Below, in pieces: positions 1 to 5,385 of a stretch of DNA of 10,547 bases. Numbering within the stretch: position 1 is the stretch's first letter; the number at the start of each line of letters is the position of its first letter. The DNA lies in assembly GCA_964633465.1 (NCBI GenBank), contig CAZWGB010000044.1, forward strand, positions 1 through 10,547, written 5' to 3'. The notes beneath the pieces are model-generated. The model was not told the origin of the DNA. It saw nothing but the letters and a program-made list of their open reading frames with translations, and searched no databases. The DNA is from DTSX01 sp964633465. Its GTDB lineage: Bacteria; Pseudomonadota; Gammaproteobacteria; Steroidobacterales; UBA11654. A program made the translations under genes and the position numbers.

Positions 1-31
1 AATACTTTTTTACACGAAATATACTCAAAAC

Positions 32-1495
32 TCAGCCCTCATTTTCTTCAATAAATTCTTCTATCTCTTGGAGTCTTGATATAAATTTTGCCTTCTGTAT
101 CTCATTAATTGGCTTCACGGACAATGCTAATTGTAATTGTTCAATGGCTTCACGAAATAAACCGATGCTTAAATAGTATTCCGCCATGTATGCAAAGGAG
201 TCAGCATAGTCTTCGGCAGCATTTGCTGTTTTTGCAATGAGCATGATTTGCGATGGGGTAGGGACTGCACTATTGAACAAGTCCAACAATACTTTGTGTG
301 CTTTTTTGGGGTCGCCGTAATTCAGCTCAGTCAATGAATAACCCATGGTGATGGGTATATTCCGTGGAGATAGTATCATTATCTCATTTATATAATTGAT
401 CGCATCTGCATGAAGTCCTTTGCGAGTTAATAACTCAGTATAGGCAAGATGGAAATGATTATATTCTTCATATGTTTTAATCAGAAATGTGATTATTTTC
501 TCTGCTTCTTGCAATTGACCCATCTCAATTAGGCTAAGTGCCCAACCATACAAATTACCAATTTCTTTATTGGTTAAGGAGTTTTTTCCAATTTCTAGAC
601 CAGAGACTTTCGATTCAAAATATTGATTGGCTTTTTCAGGGGTGTTGCTATAAATATTTTTTATCCTTGCCTTACTTAATTCAAAACCCAATGAATCAGG
701 TACTCTTTTCACGGTTAATTTTCTTGCCTGTTTTAGAGCAGAAGCAGACCGATTAACTGATGTAGGATGAGTTCTTAAAAATTCTATTGCTGCTGCGTTT
801 CTTGGGTCACCATCTAATGAGAGTTTATTGAACATATCTGCCATTGCATAAGGATCATAACCAGCAGATGCTAACGTTTTAATACCAATAACATCAGCTT
901 CAATTTCCATTTCTCTGGTGAAATCAATTTGTCCTTGGGCCATCATTGATGGTGCTATCATTGTGCCTGCCTCGAGAATTTCACTGCTACCTGAAATAGC
1001 ACTCAGTAGCACAGCGCCTAAGAGCACTAAGCCTCCTTGGATTGTATTGGGAACATTATCTCCAATTTGTCTAGCAATATGACGTTGTGTTACATGGCTT
1101 ATTTCGTGTGACAACACTGATGCAAGCTGGCTTTCATTATCTGAATTTGTAATCAGGCCTAAGTGAATTCCAACAAAACCTCCTGGCATCGCAAAAGCAT
1201 TGATTGAATTTTCAGGAACAAAAAAGTAATGAAAACGAAAATCACCCTCCTGAACTTTTGATGATAGTTTTTCTCCTAAATTCTGTATGTATTCTTGCAA
1301 CAAGGGATCTTCGACTACTTGACCATGTCTTCGCATCGTTCTGAAGTAAGTTCTGCCAATAGCAGGTTCGTCTATTTTAGACATATAAATATTTGAGGGG
1401 TTACCTAAATCAGGTAATTCAATTTGAGAAAGACAGAGACTTGCTTGAGTGCATATATATAAAACTGCAAACCCTTTCAAAAAATTTATTTTCAT
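32..1495 (-). CDS. bepA: Periplasmic M48 zinc metalloprotease with TPR tail, BepA-like
   Basis: Probable beta-barrel assembly-enhancing protease, which in E. coli degrades stalled outer-membrane proteins and assists LptD maturation in the periplasm. Residues 1-23 form a signal peptide ending CLS, with no lipobox, so the mature protein should be soluble. The zinc site is intact: HEISH at residues 130-134, a second motif EIEAD starting at E197, and a downstream H243 in RTHP matching the conserved BepA histidine. A hydrophobic stretch lies around 155-168, as in the membrane-facing loop of this family. Residues about 310-460 are alpha-helical TPR-like repeats. The length of 487 residues equals that of E. 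coli BepA. I chose the ATG at 1495 because it places the signal peptide at the N-terminus and leaves a 16-bp gap to the upstream peroxiredoxin gene; an in-frame ATG at 1531 would add 12 residues and overlap that gene by 20 bp. Probably co-transcribed with bcp. The family is sure; orthology to bepA is likely. Confidence 0.9.
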   Translation of the reverse strand: MKINFLKGFAVLYICTQASLCLSQIELPDLGNPSNIYMSKIDEPAIGRTYFRTMRRHGQVVEDPLLQEYIQNLGEKLSSKVQEGDFRFHYFFVPENSINAFAMPGGFVGIHLGLITNSDNESQLASVLSHEISHVTQRHIARQIGDNVPNTIQGGLVLLGAVLLSAISGSSEILEAGTMIAPSMMAQGQIDFTREMEIEADVIGIKTLASAGYDPYAMADMFNKLSLDGDPRNAAAIEFLRTHPTSVNRSASALKQARKLTVKRVPDSLGFELSKARIKNIYSNTPEKANQYFESKVSGLEIGKNSLTNKEIGNLYGWALSLIEMGQLQEAEKIITFLIKTYEEYNHFHLAYTELLTRKGLHADAINYINEIMILSPRNIPITMGYSLTELNYGDPKKAHKVLLDLFNSAVPTPSQIMLIAKTANAAEDYADSFAYMAEYYLSIGLFREAIEQLQLALSVKPINEIQKAKFISRLQEIEEFIEENEG

Positions 1496-1511
1496 ATTCA
1501 AGAAATATCTC

Positions 1512-1979
1512 TTAAATATTATTGAGTGCATCTAATACTTCTTCGACATGCCCTTTTACTTTCACTTTTCTCCATTCATTGATGAGGGTCCCATTTGTAT
1601 TAATTAGAAAAGTGCTCCGTTCAATGCCCATGTATTTCCTGCCATACATATTTTTTTCTTTGATTACATCAAATAAATGACACACAGCTTCATCCTCATC
1701 TGCTATCAAATCAAAGGGGAAATTGTATTTGCAAATAAATTTTTCATGTGATTTGACTGAATCCCTCGATACTCCAACTATTACAGTGTTATTGGAATTA
1801 AACACTTCAAATTGATCTCTGAAGTCTTCACTTTCCTTAGTGCAGCCTGGAGTGTTATCTTTTGGGTAGAAGTAGATAACAATATTTTTCCCCATATTTT
1901 CACTGAGAGTGAATACTGAATCATTTGTTGCAGTTGCAGTAAAATCAGGTACTTTTTTTCCAAGTTTTACTTTGGCCAT
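1512..1979 (-). CDS. bcp: Thioredoxin-dependent peroxiredoxin of the Bcp/PrxQ family
   Basis: A cytoplasmic thiol peroxidase that reduces hydrogen peroxide and organic hydroperoxides. The 155-residue length matches the family. The peroxidatic cysteine is C46 in the motif TPGCTKE, after the core strand IVIYFYPKD. The resolving cysteine found five residues later in E. coli Bcp (C45/C50) is absent: position 50 is serine. C83, in the helix after VSRDS, sits where the alpha-3 type of PrxQ (as in Xylella fastidiosa) has its resolving cysteine, and a third cysteine is C100. I therefore infer an atypical two-Cys enzyme with a C46-C83 disulfide. A Shine-Dalgarno GAGGA lies four bases before the ATG. 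The gene leads the minus-strand pair with the BepA-like protease. A bcp-bepA neighbourhood is common in gammaproteobacteria (in E. coli both lie close together with perM). Confidence 0.95.
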   Translation of the reverse strand: MAKVKLGKKVPDFTATATNDSVFTLSENMGKNIVIYFYPKDNTPGCTKESEDFRDQFEVFNSNNTVIVGVSRDSVKSHEKFICKYNFPFDLIADEDEAVCHLFDVIKEKNMYGRKYMGIERSTFLINTNGTLINEWRKVKVKGHVEEVLDALNNI

Positions 1980-2218
1980 ATCGTCCTCATTTAAAAAAGT
2001 CGGTATTAATATTAAAGGTCTTTATGAACTTAATATGAACTTATTACAATAAAATCCCCATTTTATATTAAAATAGCAATCTTTTTTGATTCGTCCCCTT
2101 CATTTTTATAGAAAATATCGGGAAATATTTTTAGTAAATAGCCGTGTATAACTGTAAAAAAACATCATAGTGGAGCCAAATTTGTAATAATGTCATCACT
2201 TAAAAAACATCAAAACCG
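1980..2218. other. Divergent intergenic region between bcp and the lipoprotein gene
   Basis: This 239-bp AT-rich stretch must hold the promoters for the leftward bcp-bepA pair and the rightward lipoprotein gene. It contains a direct repeat (2023-2043), a small AT-rich palindrome (ATTTTA, three bases, TAAAAT at 2060-2074) and a TATAAC box at 2147-2152, reading rightward, that lacks a recognisable -35. A short ATG-led frame starts at 2190. No RNA gene or clear terminator is visible. Confidence 0.6.
2023..2043. repeat. Two direct copies of TATGAACTTA, 11-bp period
   Basis: Identical decamers TATGAACTTA lie at 2023-2032 and 2034-2043, one base apart, so equivalent positions are about one helical turn apart on the same DNA face. 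They sit 44-64 bp upstream of the bcp start codon, where a regulator or the promoter itself would be expected. Direct repeats at one-turn spacing are a common layout for activator or response-regulator sites. No regulator can be assigned from the sequence. Confidence 0.45.
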
Positions 2219-2234
2219 ATGGGAAGTACTTTAA
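2190..2234 (+). other. Possible 14-codon upstream frame overlapping the lipoprotein start
   Basis: An ATG at 2190 opens the frame MSSLKKHQNRWEVL, ending in TAA at 2232-2234, which is 13 bp inside the lipoprotein gene. The purine-rich TGGAG at 2171-2175 is 14 bases upstream, rather far for a ribosome site, yet it is the only such motif near either start. The lipoprotein ATG at 2219 has no Shine-Dalgarno of its own, so translational coupling through this frame is possible. It could equally be chance; evidence is weak. Confidence 0.2.
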
Positions 2235-3331
2235 GAATTATATTTGCTGCATGTTTTGCACTTTTCTTGTTATCGGGATGCAGTTTATTTAACGTTAACG
2301 ACGTTGTTGAAAACTGTGAAGAACCTCAAGAATATCAAGAGAGTGACTCTATACCTCCTTTAATTGTTCCAGATTATTTAAGGAATATTCAGAGCAAATC
2401 TGTTTTCAATATTTCCAATACCCAAGAAAGTAATACATTTTCTCAAGAGAGTTTTATCATGCCAATGACTTCTGATAAGTCTTCGAGCATACCTGAACAG
2501 AACAATCAAATCGGAAATATAGATGGCGATGAGCTATCAGAGTTGTTGCAATTAATTGATCAGACAATCTCCAACAGGCAATTGGAGGGGCAATACGATC
2601 CAATATATGAGAATGTGACAGTTGATTACGAGTCTAATCCATCTACGAAACCTTGCTTGGATGGGCCACCAAAGTATTTTACTGAAAAAGTTAGTCCAAG
2701 GTCTATGCCATCTCAAACTTACACTCGACCATCTGATGAATCTGAAGTCACAGAAGAGGAAAAGTCTCGAAGACAAATACGAAGAGAAAAAAGACAACAA
2801 AAAACTGATAAACAACAAGAAGAAGCTGAAGAAGATCTTGATTCAAAGGATTCAGAAGCTTCAGTAGAAGAAGATAAAACAGCTGCTATATTTAAAGTTA
2901 TTACTGACATTGCGATTGGACTTTATACTGGTGGACAATCAGTGACCTCAACACTTTCAGGTGGAACAACTATATATCCCTCAGAGCCTACTAAACCTGG
3001 TGATGATGGAAAAATAGAAGCTGCATTGGAAACAGGTGTTGAAGAAGCGGCAACAGCAGAAAAAATTAGAAATCTTGCAATACTAGATCCCGCATTGAGC
3101 GACGAGCAACGCGTTGCCATTCAAAACATGTCCGATAAAGAAATTTTAGAAATGGTTACTGTCGTCACTAAGCAAGCAGCGGATCAAGATTTAGTTGAAG
3201 AAACGAAATCCGAAAAAGACGATTGGTTCACTCAGGTAAAGGATCAATGGACTGAAGGAAAAGCCCAACGAGAAGAACGCAGAGAAGCAAGACAAGAACG
3301 AAGAGCTGAGAGAAAATCCCAGGATGATTAG
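2219..3331 (+). CDS. Unrecognised lipoprotein with highly charged helical tail
   Basis: A 370-residue lipoprotein of unknown function. Residues 1-21 are a lipoprotein signal peptide with lipobox LLSGC, giving C21 as the lipidated cysteine. The next residue is serine, so outer-membrane delivery is expected. The mature N-terminus contains YQESDSIPPLIVPDYL (39-54), which recalls the IPPL-x-VP segment after the lipid cysteine in BamC-like lipoproteins, but no BamC helix-grip domains are evident, so I do not name it BamC. A second cysteine-proline patch, KPCLDGPP, is at 144-151. Residues 173-220 are very rich in E, K, R and Q and probably helical; a hydrophobic segment lies at 222-236; the C-terminus (346-370) is an R/E-rich helix with repeats of the type REERREARQERR. 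The start is the only ATG that gives a signal peptide, although it lacks a clear ribosome site. The gene stands alone, divergent from bcp and convergent with the dehydrogenase gene 12 bp away. Confidence 0.85.
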   Translation: MGSTLRIIFAACFALFLLSGCSLFNVNDVVENCEEPQEYQESDSIPPLIVPDYLRNIQSKSVFNISNTQESNTFSQESFIMPMTSDKSSSIPEQNNQIGNIDGDELSELLQLIDQTISNRQLEGQYDPIYENVTVDYESNPSTKPCLDGPPKYFTEKVSPRSMPSQTYTRPSDESEVTEEEKSRRQIRREKRQQKTDKQQEEAEEDLDSKDSEASVEEDKTAAIFKVITDIAIGLYTGGQSVTSTLSGGTTIYPSEPTKPGDDGKIEAALETGVEEAATAEKIRNLAILDPALSDEQRVAIQNMSDKEILEMVTVVTKQAADQDLVEETKSEKDDWFTQVKDQWTEGKAQREERREARQERRAERKSQDD

Positions 3332-3343
3332 GGAAAATAAGAA

Positions 3344-4489
3344 TTAATCCAAGATACCCATTTGCTTTGAGATAATACCAAGCATCACTTCATCGCTTCC
3401 ACCTCCAATGGAGCCCAATCTTGAGTCACGATAGGCGCGAGTTATCCCTGTCTCCCACATGAAACCCATACCTCCCCAGTACTGCAAGCAAGAATCACTG
3501 ACTTCACGGGAAAGCCGACCGGACTTCAATTTTGCCATCGAAGCTTTTGTTAAAACGTCTTCACCATGAATATAGCCTTCTACTGCATCGTAGACCAACG
3601 CACGTAGAGCTTCAATCTCAGTTTGTAACTCTGCCAAGCGAAACTGCACCACTTGGTTTTTTAAAATCGGTTTGCCAAATGTTTCCCGTTCTCTTGTGTA
3701 CTCAATTGTGCTCTGAATATTATGTTCCATGCCCTTGAGAGACGCAGCAGCAGCAAAAAGACGTTCTTCTTGGAATTGCATCATTTGATAGATAAAACCC
3801 ATGCCTTCTTCACCAATGCGATTTCGTTGTGGTACCCGTACATTGTCAAAGAATATCTGAGCCGTATCTGATGAATGCAAACCAAGTTTTTTTAAGGGCT
3901 TATCAACCGAAACGCCGGGAGTATCCGAGGGAATGATAACTAGCGATTTATTTTTATGCCGTTGACCCTCACTGGTATTAATTAAAGTACAAAAGAAATC
4001 AGCTTGTACTGAATTAGTAATCCACATTTTACTGCCATTGATGATGTAATCATCCCCATCTTTAACTCCATTTGTTTGGATACCGGCAACATCTGAGCCT
4101 GCTTGTGGTTCACTGACCGCGATTGAGAAAACAGCTTCTCCAGTAATTGCTGGTACCAGAAATTCATTACGCAATTCGTCACTGCCAAACCTTGCCAAAG
4201 CTGGTGTTGCCATATCGGTTTGTACACCGATACCGGTTGATACACCTCCACAATTGATGCGGCCCATCTCTTCGGCAAAAACTATGCCGTAGGAGTAATC
4301 CAGACCCAATCCACCATATTCAATGGGCTTGGTTATCCCCAGCATGCCTAAGTCGCCCAGTTTTTTAAAGACCTCTTTTGCAGGGAATATTCCATCTTCT
4401 TCCCATTGGTCAACATAGGGATTTATTTCATTATCAACAAATTTGGCAACCGTTTCTCGAATGCTCTCATGTTCTTCAGTCCATTGCAT
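3344..4489 (-). CDS. Acyl-CoA dehydrogenase (FAD), IVD/LCAD-type active site
   Basis: A FAD flavoenzyme that forms the 2,3 double bond of an acyl-CoA and passes electrons to ETF. The 381 residues cover the whole family fold: N-terminal helices (1-110), beta domain with AVSEPQAGSD (124-133) and the flavin-contacting MWITNS (155-160), and the C-terminal helical domain with RETFGKPI (268-275) and QYWGGMGF (336-343). The MCAD-type catalytic glutamate is missing: the C-terminal signature reads IGGGSDEVM (361-369), with glycine at the MCAD E376 position. The ERL motif at 242-244 supplies E242, the position used by isovaleryl-CoA and long-chain acyl-CoA dehydrogenases. This fits a branched substrate. 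The gene lies four bases after the stop of the TIGR03084-type gene, with a good GAGGA ribosome site inside that gene's last codons, so the two are co-transcribed. By context it is an AtuD/FadE12-FadE13-like enzyme; the substrate is unknown. Confidence 0.93.
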   Translation of the reverse strand: MQWTEEHESIRETVAKFVDNEINPYVDQWEEDGIFPAKEVFKKLGDLGMLGITKPIEYGGLGLDYSYGIVFAEEMGRINCGGVSTGIGVQTDMATPALARFGSDELRNEFLVPAITGEAVFSIAVSEPQAGSDVAGIQTNGVKDGDDYIINGSKMWITNSVQADFFCTLINTSEGQRHKNKSLVIIPSDTPGVSVDKPLKKLGLHSSDTAQIFFDNVRVPQRNRIGEEGMGFIYQMMQFQEERLFAAAASLKGMEHNIQSTIEYTRERETFGKPILKNQVVQFRLAELQTEIEALRALVYDAVEGYIHGEDVLTKASMAKLKSGRLSREVSDSCLQYWGGMGFMWETGITRAYRDSRLGSIGGGSDEVMLGIISKQMGILD

Positions 4490-4493
4490 TTTC

Positions 4494-5309
4494 TTATCCT
4501 CTATTCTGTTTTTTTCTTAAACCCTTTGCAGGCGGATCCTCAGGATCTCCAGCGAAACATTGAGCTATACTCATCCAGTGTTTGGCAACGTCCCCCACAA
4601 CTTCTAGATCCGTATCTTCGATGTTTCTTGTTTGTGTCACTACATGGCAAAAATCACTTGCTTGCCCCTTGATGAATTCCTCAGCACTTGGCTCATTCCA
4701 TTCCCACTGGATGCCCGATGGGGACAGCAAGGAAATAAAGGGGATTTGGTTAGGAACTTCCAACTTCCGATTCAGGTAGGTCCAACCAAAGGTTTTGATC
4801 CCAATAGTAGCTATATTTTTTATGTTGTCCTTATAAATTCTTTCTTCACCTATTAGATCATAGATTGCCTGACTGTGAGACCAAGTTTCCATAAAGCGTG
4901 CCGTCATAAACATTCTGGCACCCATATCAGGGCCAAACCAGGTACACCTTCTTGCCGGATCAACGTCTTGAAAAACCGAACACATGTCGAAGGCAGAATC
5001 GTACCATTGCCGTCGCAAGCTTTCACTGTCATTGGCGCCTAATCTTGTTTTGACTGCAACCGCTCTATCCAGTGAATTGGGAAGGACTGCGAAAGTTTTG
5101 AACATATAGCTCGCTTCATCGTTAAATTTTTCTGGAAAATTAACCGAGTAAACTGTCATACGGTCAAAATAAAATAAATGAGCTACCACTTCTTCAGGTG
5201 TCCATTGCTTGAAAGCAGTTGGCGATTTCCACTCTTCATCAGTAAGTATTTCTAGGATTTTATTCAAATCAAGTACCGAGTCCAAGATGTCTTGAGTTAC
5301 CTTTTCCAT
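4494..5309 (-). CDS. TIGR03084-type metal-binding protein, DinB/MDMPI fold
   Basis: A 271-residue protein of the mycothiol maleylpyruvate isomerase-like (DinB superfamily) group, specifically the type labelled TIGR03084. The N-terminal four-helix bundle carries a likely metal triad: H44 in EEVVAHLFYFD, E141 and H145 in METWSHSQ. These match H52, E144 and H148 of the zinc site in Corynebacterium maleylpyruvate isomerase. The C-terminal part (about 190-255) has the family signatures LLSPSG, DFCHVVTQ and WMSIAQCFAGDP, resembling the small alpha/beta domain after the bundle. Some DinB-fold enzymes use low-molecular-weight thiols as cofactors; gammaproteobacteria are not known to make mycothiol, so the partner thiol, if any, is unknown. 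First gene of the leftward pair with the acyl-CoA dehydrogenase. No strong Shine-Dalgarno precedes the ATG at 5309. The family call is firm; the function is unknown. Confidence 0.82.
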   Translation of the reverse strand: MEKVTQDILDSVLDLNKILEILTDEEWKSPTAFKQWTPEEVVAHLFYFDRMTVYSVNFPEKFNDEASYMFKTFAVLPNSLDRAVAVKTRLGANDSESLRRQWYDSAFDMCSVFQDVDPARRCTWFGPDMGARMFMTARFMETWSHSQAIYDLIGEERIYKDNIKNIATIGIKTFGWTYLNRKLEVPNQIPFISLLSPSGIQWEWNEPSAEEFIKGQASDFCHVVTQTRNIEDTDLEVVGDVAKHWMSIAQCFAGDPEDPPAKGLRKKQNRG

Positions 5310-5342
5310 TTCAGTGACAGTCTTTTTTTATAACCTATTCTA

Positions 5343-5372
5343 TTGGTAATATTTATATTATAATATTACCAA
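5343..5372. promoter_or_regulatory. Perfect inverted repeat, probable TetR operator
   Basis: The arms TTGGTAATATT (5343-5353) and AATATTACCAA (5362-5372) are exact reverse complements around an 8-bp AT spacer. The 30-bp element lies in the 75-bp gap between two divergent acyl-CoA operons and covers the -10 boxes on both strands. Such a symmetrical site over overlapping promoters is the usual operator layout of TetR repressors, and a TetR gene sits third in the rightward operon. A terminator is unlikely, because neither strand has a gene ending here and there is no T-tract after a GC-rich stem. Confidence 0.75.
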
Positions 5373-5385
5373 AAGGGCTTGTTAA
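5357..5385 (-). promoter_or_regulatory. Sigma-70 promoter for the TIGR03084-acyl-CoA dehydrogenase pair
   Basis: Read on the minus strand, TTAACA (5385-5380) is followed after exactly 17 bp by a consensus TATAAT (5362-5357). The predicted start of transcription is near 5350, giving a leader of about 40 bases before the ATG at 5309. The -10 lies inside the inverted repeat, so a bound repressor would block it. This is the best-scoring promoter I can see in the window. Confidence 0.65.
5359..5364 (+). promoter_or_regulatory. -10 box for the carboxylase-tetR-atuA operon
   Basis: A consensus TATAAT lies at 5359-5364 on the plus strand, overlapping the minus-strand -10 by four bases. The matching -35 position (5336-5341, TATTCT) is poor, so this promoter may be weak or need an activator. 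Transcription would start near 5371, leaving a leader of about 14 bases that still contains the AAAAGGG ribosome site at 5371-5377. Both promoters cannot be occupied at once. Confidence 0.45.

Noticed and set aside
1496..1531. ATG at 1531 as the start of the M48 protease
   Set aside because: It would put 12 polar and basic residues before a good signal peptide and overlap the bcp gene by 20 bp; the ATG at 1495 is simpler. It cannot be excluded.
2060..2074. AT-rich palindrome ATTTTA-TAT-TAAAAT as an operator
   Set aside because: Short A/T-only palindromes arise easily by chance here; mentioned only in the intergenic entry.
2086..2112. TTGATT-15 bp-TATAGA as a promoter for the lipoprotein gene
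   Set aside because: The spacer is short and both boxes are imperfect in a very AT-rich stretch; a TATAAC box at 2147 is as likely. Not specific enough to annotate.
2552..2818. Minus-strand open frame of 88 codons inside the lipoprotein gene
   Set aside because: Its composition reflects reading the charged low-complexity region backwards; no independent support.
3305..3343. Bidirectional terminator between the convergent lipoprotein and dehydrogenase genes
   Set aside because: Only a four-base TCCC/GGGA pairing with a long loop is visible and there is no T-tract, so no terminator is supported.
4406..4672. Plus-strand open frame of 88 codons across the dehydrogenase-TIGR03084 junction
   Set aside because: It is a shadow of two convincing minus-strand genes, with no family features.
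5379..5384. TTG at 5379 as the start of the carboxylase beta subunit
   Set aside because: It is one base from the AAAAGGG ribosome site, and the ATG at 5385 in the same frame is correctly spaced.
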